From contig WION01000518.1 in the NCBI GenBank assembly GCA_015039365.1, positions 1 to 37,543 on the forward strand: a stretch of 37,543 nt of DNA, given 5' to 3'. The DNA is from Amanita rubescens (lineage: Eukaryota; Basidiomycota; Agaricomycetes; Agaricales; Amanitaceae). Below are positions 1-11,257 of this stretch, piece by piece. Under the pieces are notes generated by a model, which was not told where the DNA came from, ran no database searches, and was given only the letters and a program-made list of their open reading frames with translations. The translations under genes and the position numbers were made by a program. The first letter of the stretch is position 1; each line of letters opens with the position of its first letter.

Positions 1-325
1 GACGGGTCTGGTAACTCGTATCAGAAAGCCTTGCGCAATGGAGAAGAGATGCAAACGTCTGGCTGAGAATGGCAATGTTCGCGATGCTGCACAAAAGGCC
101 CCTCGTAAACCTGCACCCTGCGATGATTTCTGGTTTCCGGGAGCATCACAACCGATTATGATGGTCAAATGTTGAATAGCGAACCCTGTACATCTTGTCT
201 TTTATGCGACGTAGCTGCTTTGGTGGCAATGATGGATTTCGGATGTTTCCGCTTTCACGTGTATATAGATGAAATGCAGATAATACTATTTTTTATGCTA
301 CAAGATCTAGAGTCTTAATTCGACC
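1..325. repeat. Left arm of a long inverted repeat (partner 36052-36400)
   Basis: Bases 1-325 align, with small gaps and scattered substitutions, to the reverse complement of 36052-36400. The arm is cut by the window edge, so its true outer end is unknown. Read inward it holds the last 58 codons of an unknown ORF (stop at 173-175), a spacer containing CTTTCACGTGTA, and the last few bases of the gene that ends at 36062 on the right; homology stops at about 325. Because substitutions have accumulated, this is not a fresh assembly duplication. Confidence 0.85.
2..175 (+). CDS. C-terminal 57 residues of an unknown protein (5' part outside window)
   Basis: The frame is open from base 2 to a TGA at 173-175. 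It is not in itself recognisable, but the minus strand at 36221-36425 encodes nearly the same peptide with mostly single-residue changes (for example A to V, G to A, E to K, and one residue deleted). Conservation at protein level supports real coding. The tail is basic, includes the tract APRKPAPCDDFW, and ends QPIMMVKC. In both copies it converges on the end of the 893-aa gene (a remnant here, complete on the right), so the two genes appear to travel together. Function unknown. It could be the end of a transposon-encoded protein. Confidence 0.45.
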   Translation, partial: TGLVTRIRKPCAMEKRCKRLAENGNVRDAAQKAPRKPAPCDDFWFPGASQPIMMVKC

Positions 326-410
326 CACAGCTGGCACCCGAATGCATTATAGAGTGTGAGTGAGGTGGTATAATGTTACACTATTTAATGTGACTCTGGT
401 CAAATGTCAG

Positions 411-1230
411 TCGTATTGGTTTTGCGACTTTACGCTCTCTATGATCGCTCCCGTCGTTCTGCTCATGTAGCTGGATTTGCATTCGGACTACAAGTTCTTT
501 ATCTGTCTATATTCATGGCCTCTACACTGGCCAAGACGTTAAGTTTCAGTACGTCATCCCCTATTCCACCATTAGTACTGTGTGATTGTGGCTCTAGTAA
601 ATGCAAACGTGGTGAATGGATTGACATATTGCGAAGTTGATGACCATAACTTGATTGACGGATTTTGGACATTTTGGCTTCCGTTTGTCGTGTGAGTGAG
701 GATAAATCTGTACTACAAGTCCCTTTGTTGAAGATTTCACCATTGCAGGTTTCAGGGCCTCGTTTTTGCCTTTACGGTGCGAAAGGCTCTAGAATATTAC
801 CATCTTGATATCCGGTTGACCGATTTACATAATTTCAACCCTACTATGGGATTCAATAACTTATACATTTCTGTAAGTTGATCGTATGAGTCGAGATTGT
901 TGAAAATGACGAATTCACCGTTAGTACTTCACTTTTCTATATTTTCAACATTATTGTGGATCGCATCAACGTAATTTCTCTTCATGATTGTTGTGAAGTT
1001 TGATCTGATTCGTGCCACAGGGAAAGAACTATGACGCAATGTCAGGGCTGGGTTTTGCGTTGCCTCTTGTAATGGGAGGGCGGATGATGCGTAATGTCCG
1101 CAGGTCCTTCTCTGATCATCAGCACCGCCAGGTTCCGGTTTCACCATCAGATATATCTGTCCACATACTTAATAGCGATATTGTCAAACAACCGCGAGGA
1201 CTGCTGGCAGTCCTCTTAAAGTACATATAA
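411..1230 (+). pseudogene. DUF6533-like integral membrane protein, 5'-truncated and frameshifted
   Basis: The first exon seen starts after an AG at 409-410 and encodes VLRLYALYDRS followed by a hydrophobic segment. This is the RxYALY pattern of the large Agaricomycete DUF6533 multi-pass membrane family (family recognised from memory). The second piece (about 636-691) encodes DGFWTFWLPFVV and is in another frame from the first with no convincing intron between, so a frameshift lies near 595-635. An intron at 692-748 and an exon at 749-872 (FTVRKALEYY) follow. A last exon from 1021 encodes GLGFALPLVMGGRMMRNVR, like the final membrane helix. The first helices are missing: the repeat arm ends at about 325, just upstream. 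Membrane role of the family is unknown; this copy is probably dead. Confidence 0.55.
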
Positions 1231-2317
1231 TCATTGATTGCACGATAATCTGAGTTTATTGCGGACGTGAATTTCGATAAGCTAAGATTGTAAAACACTA
1301 AATATATACTCGCCCGTATACGTAGACAGACAAGGGAAAACACGAAAAGGCACGAATGAGGGGATAGAGGTGGTGGTCCATATGAAAAAGTGATACATAA
1401 ACTAGTGGAAAGGTTCCCTTTTAGTCTTCTCTCGCACCCACCCATACGAGCTTCGTGGTGTATTGAACAAGAGCAGTCGTGGTATGGCACAAGCTTGCAT
1501 ACAACTCCCCCATCCTGGGGCCAAACCGAGCCATCAGCAGCCGACTACATGGTCCAGAACGTGCTGAGCGTGTAGTCAGCACAGAACGATGTCAGATTAA
1601 TTTTCAACTAAATACGAACCAAACGGTGACACGTCTGCGGAGCGGAAACGAGAAAATTGGCTCCAGGACACAAATCGATCCCACTTTGGGGGCCGTAAAG
1701 GGCTAAGCACTCCTTTGAAGTGCTATAACTGAAAGCACCCTCCCCGAGCCCTCAAGTGCAAACCCATCATTATTCCCTCGTGATTTCCCTCGATAACGCA
1801 TATCTTCGTCCATTCCAAACTGGGGTCACACTCTGCAAGCGCGTTAATATCTGCCACGACGAGTAGCCAAGTACTCGCTCTTCCTTATCAGTCCAAATTG
1901 TTCATTCGGGTGCTTCACGATCTACTCTGCCAGAGCCAACCCCCGAGCCAAAAGCAAATGGGTCAGAAAGGGCCCTGCCAGTTTTGGCACTTTGGGTAGA
2001 ATAACGCTTATGGATTGGGAGAAATAGGTTCAGAGGGTTGTTATGGAGGCCAAGTCCATTGGTTCATCAACAAAACCTTGAAGAGACGGCCAGCAGGCGA
2101 AGTGTCACACGTTGTCACTGCACGTTCGACGAGTCTTCGTCGCATTATACCGCAATACATATAGTCGTAGTTACGAACAGTAGCTACTTACGTTGTTTGC
2201 AAATATTGAAAATGAAACGAGTAACTAGGTAGAGCGAGGATATTGAAGTTGAAATTAATCCCCACCTCTTTCGCCAATCCCACTCCTATTGCAACTGCCA
2301 ACGAACGCCAGCCGTGA
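1231..2317. other. Intergenic, no supported gene
   Basis: Several short overlapping frames exist on both strands (the longest about 123 codons, minus 1119-1490), but none has recognisable motifs, spliceable continuation or a paralogue in the window. I see no repeat or RNA gene here. Confidence 0.5.
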
Positions 2318-3555
2318 TCAGCTGGTTGGCTGGGAACATACAAGAATCGCCGAGTGGTTCCTTGCTTTGCAGATGTCGCAGTAGAAGATGGGAACTGCTT
2401 TCCCAGTACCACAGTCTGCAAAATATACGATGGCTTGCACTACTTTCAGCCATTCTTGGTGCCGCAGAGGATTGTTTGTTGGAGGTTCAATATAGACGTT
2501 GAATACGACTGGACTGTCGTCCCCGCCACCCAGTTTAATTCCTGTGACGTCCACTGTGCTAATGGTGTATTCGATCTGCTCTTTGATTCTCAATGTCGAC
2601 CAGTTATGGTATTGTCTTCGGATGAAAGAGACAACCGAGTCGGAGCTGAGGAGCCACTGGCACACAAGACGTGCAACCATCGCATCACTCTCTGGTCGTT
2701 CCAGGAGGTGCAAGCCCGCCAGCGTCATCACATACGCAGTCGGGGGGAGGGCAAAGTCCACGACAAAGAATGTAAAATTGCTAATGGTCCAACAACATTG
2801 TCGTTTTAGGCGTTGTGCGTGTAGCTCAGGGATGCGGCGGATGAGAAAGGGGAAAACCGGTGCGTAAGTGGCAATGTCAACAGTAGCAGATGGTTCTGCT
2901 GAGCCTATGATAGGATTTGCGTCGGGAAAGATGGTGGTAAGCGCCTTTCGAATGAGCGTCACTCGGTGATGAACGTCCTTTGTAACCGAATCATTGGCGA
3001 TGAAGATGATGACTTTTGGGCCAGCGGCAGCCTCCCATGCATGTAGCGTCTCATGACAAACAGCTTCGAATAACTCATGCCTGTTGAGGCCTTGAATGGG
3101 ACAAGGATAGCCTATGTAAGAAAGCGAGGAAGAAATGCTGGGAGGCGCAGCGGCAGAATTGCTACCTGATCCATCATCAGATAAGTCCGAGGTGAACAAC
3201 GACCTGCGGTAGCTAACTGCGGTCTCAGAGAGCGACGCGGAAGTTACACTCGGTGACGCTATATGCCAGTGCTGTCCAGGAGTCGAAGTAGTAGGTGCAA
3301 GAACCTGCCTACTAGTAGCTGATGCTATAACCGATGGTCTGGCAGCAACTGACTCGGTGGGTACAATTTCTGGGCTACCTGCCCTGCCATAAGCGCCTGA
3401 ATATTTCTCAAAGGACAAAATCTATACGTACTTTCCGTGGGAGGGGCATTGCTACTATCTGCCCTCTCCGTAAGTCTCGAGCAGGAAGCGTCGCGGCGGC
3501 GGTCGCTGTTGCGGTTGGTGAAAAGGTTGAGTATGATGTCGGATAAAGTAGCCAT
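2318..3555 (-). CDS. Gag/ORF1-like zinc-knuckle protein, paralogue 1 (400 aa)
   Basis: Model: exon 1 3555-3432 (ATG at 3555, MATLSDIILNLF), a 35-nt intron 3431-3397, exon 2 3396-2318; the frame stays open through 400 codons. The N-terminal third is Ser/Thr/Ala rich and disordered-looking. A conserved domain of about 230 residues follows, starting at IQGLNRHELFE, with KVIIFIANDSVT, VFPFLIRRIP, VDFALPPTAYVMTL and VFNVYIEPPTN. It ends in CDICKARNHSAILVC, a CCHC-type knuckle with H-X5-C instead of the usual H-X4-C. The neighbour at 6355-8043 is a clear paralogue with the normal knuckle. Similar zinc-knuckle proteins are multi-copy in Agaricomycetes and resemble retroelement gag/ORF1 proteins, presumably RNA or nucleic-acid binding; no reverse transcriptase is present here. 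The altered knuckle and abrupt end suggest early decay or divergence. Confidence 0.65.
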
Positions 3556-5487
3556 AGTGTTTGCTGCTTGCAATTGCCAGAAGGTAATATATGCTTATAG
3601 TTGGCATCGGACGGCGAATTGAAGCAAGAGTAGAACGTTGAATCTCCTAGACAAAGAGATCCTCTCCGGCCACCTCGCCCATGTTTCACATCGTCGCTAC
3701 GACATGGTGGCACACCCTTTTTTTGCCGATTGCCATGTTTCTTGCAAATGACGTCACATCGGGAAAACGTGCCCGCTTTTAATACTACTCAGTAGTATCT
3801 AGTAGTATCCCCAAACAGATCGAATTCTCATTTGTTTTGCATAGCAATGCAACTTACACGCACACCACATCACGACAAAGACAATGTGGATCGGTATCTG
3901 CAGCTAATTCCGGACAACGCCGTAGACAGACGATGCAAGAACGTACGGCGTTGCGACAGGCAAGCCGTCATGAGGCACGAAAGTATCAGTCGTTTTGTTT
4001 GTGACGACTTATTATAACCTGCAGGCAGTTCGCAAAGTGCGGTCGGCTTCACCCGACACTATAGTAGTGCTAGATTGCTTTGATACGCAGGTTTGATTTG
4101 TAATTGATGATATGTATCGTCCATAGGCGCTGTAGCTGGTACTACTATCACAGGAATATTATTTACGTGTAGATGATCATCTTCGGTTTCTTGGTTACTA
4201 AGAGCCGCTCGTAGGTGATATGCTTGGTCACGGAATTCAAGCGCTAGCCTACCGGGGCCGCGATGCAAGCGCCAGGAGGGGATGAGGGAAGGATGGTTGT
4301 CACAGAATTCGACCACCAGATCGAAACGCTAGGCCCAAAGTGCGACTCCGACAGTAGTCAGCTTGCGAGCGGTTCGTCCTAGTAAGCTGATTGACAATTG
4401 TTAGTAAATTTCATAATCTGTGCTGAGGCGTCACAAAGCGGGCCAGTCCCCTAGTCCTCTCAATAGTGGTTGCTAGCGGGAGGGTGGCGTGGCACAGGGT
4501 AGCCTTGGAGGGTTTGAAACCGGCGTTGGTTTCGAGTGGGTCGTCTCGTTTTGCGCAACAGCGTAAGTGCTTCTACAGTCGCGCTCGTTACTATCGCATC
4601 GTTGTGATCTGCAGCGTCTACGTCTCAGGGAGGAGCGAGTCTGGAGTGATGAGAAAATGATCCTCTCGTACTTTGACGCGTGGCCATCACTTCCACATAT
4701 TTTCCAACCCTTTCGTCCCATTTGCACACCCGCTATTGACAATCACAGCACCTCCGTTCTTCAGAAATGAGAGCAAGAGCAGTCTTGAACGCATTCCGGG
4801 TAAAGGAGCGAAGTGGAGAGGATGGCAGCCTTAGGTCGAGAGCATACGCGTTTCTCGGTTCCAGTGGATAAGTATTTGGAAGGAGGGTCTGGCGGCGATA
4901 ACGTAGACCGCGCTCGGTGAGAGGCCACGCGGCATGTCCGCATTATGTATCCGCAATGTTCTCTGAGAAGAACGTTACGCCTTCAATTCGTATCCAATGA
5001 GTTCGAGACCGGAAGGACGCAATGGACTACTGCCGCCAGAACTGCTGGTGCTAAGTATGTTGGCACCCCCCATCGACCGCATATTCGACGAGGGGCCATG
5101 CCAGTTGGATCACCCGTGCTTCCACTGCCTGTCGAGTTGGGAGGGTTAGGAGGTTTGCCAGGAAGACTTGAGGATGTTGGAGATGGGGGTGCGCACTGCG
5201 CAGGCTGTGGGCGGATGATGTAGTTAGCCGCTGTGAGAGCGACACGTGCCCTTCATTAGCTTCCGTTCGTCCGCGAAAAGTGACTCGAGACAGCTCGAGA
5301 CGTACGACAGGATGATATCTTTGCCTCTTCCTACCACAACGAGCGTTATGATACAAGCTGAGTCATGTGCAAAAATACGACGATGCAGAAACCTCATACA
5401 TGCAGAAACAGCGCCAATTCATAAGGAAATAACTTGATTAATCTGAGCTAACAAGCGGTGACTCGTAAAGCATAAAGACATGAGCCT
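3556..5487. other. Long intergenic tract without supported genes
   Basis: Only short overlapping frames without motifs occur. I note ACTAC-TCAGTAGT-ATCTAGTAGTATCC around 3784-3810 (short imperfect repeats of AGTAGTAT). A 15-base string TTAGCCGCTGTGAG-like occurs at about 5224 and again at about 5873. Nothing else is assignable. Confidence 0.5.
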
Positions 5488-5529
5488 GGACGAAAGCGAT
5501 TACAATCAGAAACCGCCAGTGTTTTATCG
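5488..5529 (+). repeat. 42-bp perfect fragment of the 893-aa gene's last exon
   Basis: Bases 5488-5529 are identical to 35723-35764, inside the last exon of the gene at 32999-36062 (the part encoding DESDYNQKPPVFYR). Similarity extends weakly a few bases upstream and stops abruptly downstream. The surrounding sequence is otherwise unrelated, so this is an isolated fossil or filler fragment of the same gene family. Confidence 0.85.
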
Positions 5530-6354
5530 CTCGCTCTGACTGCTTCGCTGACAACAGGGATTCTCAGAGGGAGATTAAGGCACTGCCAGCGCTTCGCTTG
5601 CTGTACGCGTACAAGTGGGTGCCGACGCCATATTTTCTATTTAGCGACTTTATGTAAGATGGGGACTTACAAAAAGTGTCTGAGTGGCGTCCAAGCAATT
5701 CCTGCCCGAGGCGAGTTACTCTAGAGGCTGCACATGATCTGAGAGGACATCATACCAGATAGCAACACTCATACCCCAGAACTGTATCCATCCCGCCACG
5801 AGGGTCCGGATGTCCTTCTGAGCGACTGCCTCAGTTTCTCATGTGCGTCAAATTTAAAGCAGACAATGCCATTAGCCGCTGTGAGGGTAAGACAGTCCGA
5901 CCAAGGTGAATAGTCAGAAGACGGATCGAAATCGTCTCTACATGGGAGTCGACCCTCCTGCGTAGCACGCGTGTGAAGAGCAAATGAATAGCATCTACTA
6001 AATCCAATTTAACCAGCATTTCAGATAACGAGAATTATCACACACCTTTCCAACTCTCCTGGGCCGCAAGAACATCGATATCGTCGGCATTGAGCCAGCC
6101 TGACCCAGCTGGCTTTCCGCAAGTTTACATCAGTGCAACGTGTAACCCACGTCACATGTCACAGATATTCGACACGATATAACATTTCTCATTCACTACG
6201 CTACGTACAGGAAGCTGGAATACATGGAACTACATATTGAGGGGAAAATAGAAAGGGATATAAGGCTTCTCTCGGAAAGCAAGACGATGTGATCTAGTAC
6301 TTGGTTCCAAGGCTATCGAGGCAATGCAATCATGATGTGCGGGATGGCAGTACT
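5530..6354. other. Intergenic, no supported gene
   Basis: Small unconnected frames only; no motif, repeat unit or RNA gene recognised. This is the 3' side of the zinc-knuckle gene that ends at 6355. Confidence 0.5.
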
Positions 6355-8043
6355 TCAATTAAAATTAAAATAAAAGACGACACCATTGACATGAGCAGGT
6401 GATACAAAACTGTGCATCGGGAGTCCGTAGTGCCTGCATTGGGCAATTTGATCGTTGCTGGCCTTAGCAGCTCCAAGGTTCGCCGGCATACCAGCACCAA
6501 CAGGGAAAGGGCACGAGGGTGATGAATGATCCCTTCCTTTGCAGACATTGCAACGGAAGACCGGAGCAGCCATTCCTGTGCCACAATAAGTAAAATAAGT
6601 AATGGCCCTTATTTCACGGAGCCAAATCTGGTGGTGGACAGGGTCGTTCGTCGGCGGGTGGATGTAGATATTGAAAACCACAGGATCATCCGCATTCTCG
6701 CCCAGACTCGCACTGCGGGCTTTGATAGTGCCCATTACGTGTTCAATAAGCTCGGCTGCGGCCAAGTCCGGTAGATTGTCGTGATGCTGACCTATGAGAT
6801 GGGTAACCGAAGGCGAGCTAAGAAGCTTGCGCCGCACAATGTGTTCAATAACATGTTCACTTTCCGGCTGCGCCGGAAGGTGCAAACCCTGGAGGGTCAT
6901 CACAAATGGTGTCGGTGGCGGAGAGAAGTCCATTGCAAAAAAGGTGAGATCTGCGCATGACCAATAACGTTGCGTGGTAAGAATACGAACATATGGCACG
7001 GGAATGCGATGGACAAGGAAAGGGAAAACAGGTTGGCAAGATGGGGCAACTGGATAGCTTGAGCCAATGACAGGGATGACATCAGGAAATATCTCAACCA
7101 AAGCCTTGCGAATGAGAACAACGCGGTGGTGCACTTCATCGGTGACTGTGTCATTGGCGATGAATATGATTAGTTTAGGTGCAGGAACCGCTTCCCATTC
7201 GCGAAGCGTCTCTGGATGCACGACTTCAAATAACTCGTGCTTGTCTAGCCCCTGAATTACAGGAAAACGGTCGTCAAGAATGCCTTCACCTGAAAACGGG
7301 TCGGTCGCAGAATCGATGTACGATATGGGCGTAATTGTCGGTGTATTAGTTGAAGTCAGCGACACCGCTGCCGCTTTGTTCGGTAAGTGGGTGGAAGAAG
7401 CAGAGCCAGGGCACAGGATATCAGATCCAGTGCCAGAGAAAAGAGAACCAAAGCGGCTGATGGCAGTATCCTCCACTTTGATGGGCGCCGGACGATCACT
7501 TGTGGCTGGAGGTGGGTGCTCCAAAACTTCGGCTGATGCGCTGGGAACTGTAGGCTGAAAAGAAAATTGCTGGACATCCATCACGGCAGGCAGCGTGGCT
7601 GGCTGCAATGGAGCAGCAGCCAGAGTATATGGCATTGCAGGGGCTACAATGTCAGAAATGGACATGCGCTGGCTAGTAGCAGACGATCCTGCAACGGACA
7701 TGTGCCGGCTAGTAGAATCGGGCGATCCTGCAATGGACATGCGCCGGCTAGTAGAATCGGACAATCCTGCAATGGACATGCGGCGACTGGAAACAGATGA
7801 CCGAGGAACAATGGACATTAGGGAGTCCCAGCTAGAGACAGACATTGAGGCTGGAGAGACTGTCAACCTACCGACAGCATCCACGAACAAAATCTACTTA
7901 CCAGAGCAATCATTGTTTGCAGAAATCATATCAGCAGAGCGCGAACGCTTGGTATCCAACTCGGATAAGACAGGGCTACCGGAGCGCTTTCTAGCTGAAT
8001 CAAAGTTTGCCTGGGTGAGATTGACGAAAGAGAAGTTAGCCAT
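6355..8043 (-). CDS. Gag/ORF1-like zinc-knuckle protein, paralogue 2 (548 aa)
   Basis: Model: exon 1 8043-7902 (ATG at 8043, MANFSFVNLTQANFDS), a 42-nt intron 7901-7860 (GTAAGT...ACAG), exon 2 7859-6355, 549 codons including the stop. The N-terminal half is low complexity and includes about three copies of a 13-residue RRMSIAG-type repeat. The conserved domain (IQGLDKHELFEVV ... KLIIFIANDTVT ... VFPFLVHRIP ... MDFSPPPTPFVMTL ... VFNIYIHPPTN) is shared with the gene at 2318-3555. Its zinc knuckle is canonical: CNVCKGRDHSSPSC, i.e. C-X2-C-X4-H-X4-C, followed by PFPVGAG. The family looks like retroelement gag/ORF1 proteins. No reverse transcriptase, integrase or LTR is visible nearby, so this is either an orphan ORF or a domesticated copy. 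The last residues (VVFYFNFN) may be read-through past a lost 3' exon. Confidence 0.7.
7661..7790 (-). repeat. 39-bp tandem coding repeat
   Basis: Units start at 7661 (36 bp), 7697 (39 bp), 7736 (39 bp) and 7775 (partial), each beginning GACATGCGCCGGCTAGTAGA or close to it on the plus strand. On the minus strand they encode the RRMSIAGxxDSTS repeats of the zinc-knuckle protein. The in-frame period means copy number can vary without breaking the frame. Confidence 0.8.
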
Positions 8044-8525
8044 AGTCGTAAGTTGGATGAGGGTAGAGCTGACCGTCAGATATACGCCCAATATATGGGC
8101 AACAACGAGCTACCCTTTGTCAAAGGCCATGATGCGAGCACTTGTTTTGTTGGGGCCACGTTCGGCGCCTTTTCTCAGCGAATAACTGGTAAAGCTTTCC
8201 ATATCAGGATAGGATTGTAAAGCTGAAAGGAAAATGCAAGCACCCCAGAATAATCAGGATGCCGGTTTGGAGGTGGCCAGACTTCTCTGATCTTCTTGCC
8301 GAAGCACATTTCTGAGGGTCAAGAGACTAAGCGAATGCCTGGATCATGGCAAAAACGTGCATTCCCTGAGGCACATGGCCAACTGACAAAGCAGTTCAGA
8401 ACGACACGGATGCGTAGGCCAGCAGTCCGCTTGCGGTGTTCCGGGGGGGAAAGTATTAAGAGAAGCGGAAAAATTGTAATACGTATTACATAATACTTGT
8501 AAGCTGACTACTTCAAGCAAACTCG
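8044..8525. other. Intergenic between the zinc-knuckle gene 5' end and the WD40 gene 3' end
   Basis: This is the likely promoter side of the minus-strand gene starting at 8043. No TATA-like or repeated motif stands out and no gene is supported. Confidence 0.4.
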
Positions 8526-10340
8526 TCAAGGAAAATTCAACCAGCTTGGCGGCGGGGGTGCTGGTGCAGGTGGCTGCAACCATTCCCATATTGCCCGCCT
8601 CAAATACTCGCCGGTGCGTTGAAGGAAATGTACTGCAGTTGACCCGATAGTTCCGAGATCATGTTTGAGCGCTGAAAAGTAGATCAGGCCGTAATCCGCA
8701 ATGAGGCAGGTCAAACACTGAAAGTCAAATCCTTCAGAATTAGAAACAATGGCTCAAGGGTAGGTACGTGCCATGGCGGAGGGCTTGACGATGAAAGCTA
8801 TGATCGCGAAGCAAAAGCAAAATCCGTAAAAGGGTCGTGGCATCCGAGTCCTCAAATTTTCGATAAACTTGACATTGAAAGTTCAGATCCTGTGCTTGCC
8901 AGTCGCACGAAAGCTCACCTTGTCTTGCGCCCAAAAAAGAAGTTGCAAAGGTGATTCGCGACGGGCTAAATCGGGATCGATTCTGAGCTTTTTTTTGTTG
9001 TGCATGGGGGGTACTCACGCTGCCGAGATGCCCATATTTGAATGCAAGGATCACGACCAGTAGTCGCAGTCGCAACAAGTTCAGCATCGCCAGATCGCCG
9101 GACCTTGGTTTGGCCGTCAGGAGGATCATGCAGAAAACTGCTAACACTTACTGCAATGCATCGAACAAGCTTCGCAGGCACTGTGAGATTCTAGAATTGA
9201 GATATTCTTGTTGAATTCCGCATATTAACTCACGACCATGCTCTAGAACTTGAAAGATGCCACAGGAATGCTTATCCCACACACATGGCCGCCCAGTGTG
9301 CGAACCCGATGATACAAGTGACCCATTGGCCAAAAACTCCACTCCAATTGGATAGTTAGTATCTGGGAGGATAGTGTCAATGAAAGAACGTGTTTTCGTC
9401 ATTGACTTTAGCGAATACACATCGACTCCGGTGCTGAGATTTGAGATTGCGATTTCCTTCTCATCCAGTGATATGGCAGAAAAGCCACTTGCATTACTGT
9501 GAGACTGCAATCGACATAACAATGCTTAAGACTCACATGTGGCGATGGGTGTGACTTGGTTCAATGCACCATAATTGAGCTGAGGTAGCGACATCCCAAC
9601 ACCTGCCAAAGCAAATGAGAATCGGAAGAAATGGTAAATGACATCATATGTACACTATACCATGGTTAAGGTAAGAAACGACAAGATTGCGACCACGGTT
9701 TGTGAAATGCAAAGACCTCGCTCTAACGCGGTCGTCGTCAGCGTCTTCTCCCTCAACGCGCCCCCGAGGAAGTGTGCTTGGCCTCGGTAGAATGGAGTTA
9801 GTCGCATAATGTGCTGTGTTGATGGTATTGGTATTGATTAGTGGCTAACGCCCCCCAGCGAACGGACGAAACTCACTGATTGCGGTGGCAATATGAACCT
9901 GTGGGCCTGCCCCAATTCCGATTCGGCATGGCTGAGCAAATGGATCAACCGCAAGAGCATACACCGGTGTCTGATGCAGGCCAGTCAATATTGGCACAAA
10001 TGCGCCCTGAAATTATCCATAGTCAGTGCACGTCGTGATGAATTAACTTGAATGGTACCTGGAACTTGTCGATGAATGCAGCAGTTCCGTCCACGCATCC
10101 AACAAAAAGCCTGTCTTCTCGGTGACTGTCCCAAACCAACGACAAGGCACGGCTGTCCAGACGAAAAGAAGAGAGTTTATTTCCGTCCTCGACATCCCAA
10201 ATCACTAGTGTGGAATCGTCACTTCCACTGGCAAGGTAGCGACCTTTTGCTGAGAAAGCTAAGGATATGATAGAGTCGCCATGTTCTCCTGCCAGGCGAC
10301 GAGTTGGAAGGTAAGGGCCGACGTGCGGGTAATTAGCCAT
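8526..10340 (-). CDS. WD40-repeat protein with C-terminal membrane segment, paralogue 1 (435 aa)
   Basis: Ten exons join without a stop: 10340-10059, 10006-9877, 9813-9654, 9602-9537, 9496-9234, 9180-9152, 9103-9019, 8965-8919, 8867-8768, 8671-8526 (1,308 nt). The start MANYPHVG is chosen because the paralogue begins at the equivalent place. WD repeats are visible: residues 16-49 end LASGSDDSTLVIWD; a later one holds SSGSHTGRPCVWD; the last ends CIQIWASRQ. Around residues 366-382 a short hydrophobic run (PFYGFCFCFAIIAFIV) is a probable membrane helix, followed by a helical tail. WD40 folds serve as protein-protein platforms; the helix suggests an endomembrane location. Sec12/PREB proteins share WD40 plus helix, but I see nothing diagnostic. 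Head-to-head with the gene at 10538, 197 bp apart. The paralogue at 14080-15701 shares the 263-nt and 85-nt exons exactly in length, so both are probably functional. Confidence 0.75.
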
Positions 10341-10537
10341 AATCTCTTGGGGTTGCAAGGCGAAAAGGGAACAGCCTTTTGAACGGTGTTCGGTTCTGGG
10401 AGATCGATGCAAAAACGTGGCAAACGCATGATTGATTGACCTCGTAGTGCAATGGAAGGAACAAAGACTTGAGCCACCGTCCTAGCATTGACCTCTCGTA
10501 CTGACATTTAAAGTGAGGAACGGTTCTTTAGCCATCC
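10341..10537. promoter_or_regulatory. Presumed bidirectional promoter (197 bp)
   Basis: This gap separates the start codons of two divergent genes, the WD40 gene (minus) and the 189-aa gene (plus). Compact divergent promoters are normal in fungi. No TATA box or named site is evident; the role is inferred from position only. Confidence 0.4.
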
Positions 10538-11257
10538 ATGGACCCATATAACCGCATTTACGAACCACTCACGAACAGATTCATATTTGAGAAGGAACGA
10601 AGCCTCGAGTCGCCAGCAGTGGCCGATGTGACTGACCAATGGCCAGCCCAAAACAGCATGCATGTCCACCATTATCATGATCATCGGCTGGTACCGGAAA
10701 TCAATCAACCGCAGAAAGCAGGGTCAAGCCAAGCTCCCGTGATGGGTGAGTAGATATCAGCCTCTTGATTGTGGTGGTGCCAAAATGTTAGCTAGTGGAA
10801 AGCCCTTCAAAACTTATAGCGAGACCGAAGGGGTCTCTTTCAAAGCCTGGTGCTGGCGGCTATTCGCTTCGTGATGCTTTGGGATGGAGCAAGGATCACT
10901 ATAAGACTATTCAGGTTCGTGTGATCGTGATCGTTTCAGATTAATTATAAATCAATTCACGACGTTTTCAGGCCCAGTTGCAGAAGCTTTGCGACAGATA
11001 CCTTGATACCCGAATTTCATTCAGGGAGCAAGATCAGAATGCTATGAATGGGTATCGAACTGCTGTAGGTGATCTAAGCTAATACAAGTTATAGCCTGAA
11101 ATGTCGTCAGGCTGCCCGAATGCATCCCATGTTGCAGCAATATGATCATGCATGGCCTGTGGACGATTTTGCTGCAATCTATCTGAAGAACACTTCAGCT
11201 AGTTTCCGGCGGAGAAATCGCAGCAGCAAGGGCCATGACAAAGTAACGCGAGTTTAG
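10538..11257 (+). CDS. Unknown 189-aa protein
   Basis: Four exons join in frame: 10538-10745, 10796-10914, 10972-11051, 11095-11257 (570 nt), with introns of 50, 57 and 43 nt bounded by GT and AG. The N-terminus (MDPYNRIYEPLTNRF) is followed by a His-rich patch HVHHYHDH. A basic linker leads into SLRDALGWSKDHYKTIQ and a probable helical C-terminal domain (DQNAMN, RMHPMLQQYDHAWPVDDF, YLKNTSASFRRR). The domain has the look of Agaricomycete-specific small proteins with W...Y/WPVDD motifs, function unknown to me. A decayed duplicate of exons 1-3 lies at 11940-12345. The basic ends suggest nucleic-acid contact, but that is only inference. Confidence 0.65.

Noticed and set aside
1119..1490. 123-codon minus-strand open frame
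   Set aside because: Overlaps the last exon of the DUF6533-like pseudogene in antisense and has no recognisable features.
2318..8043. Complete LTR retrotransposon around the zinc-knuckle genes
   Set aside because: No direct long terminal repeats, reverse transcriptase, RNase H or integrase motifs were found in this part of the window.
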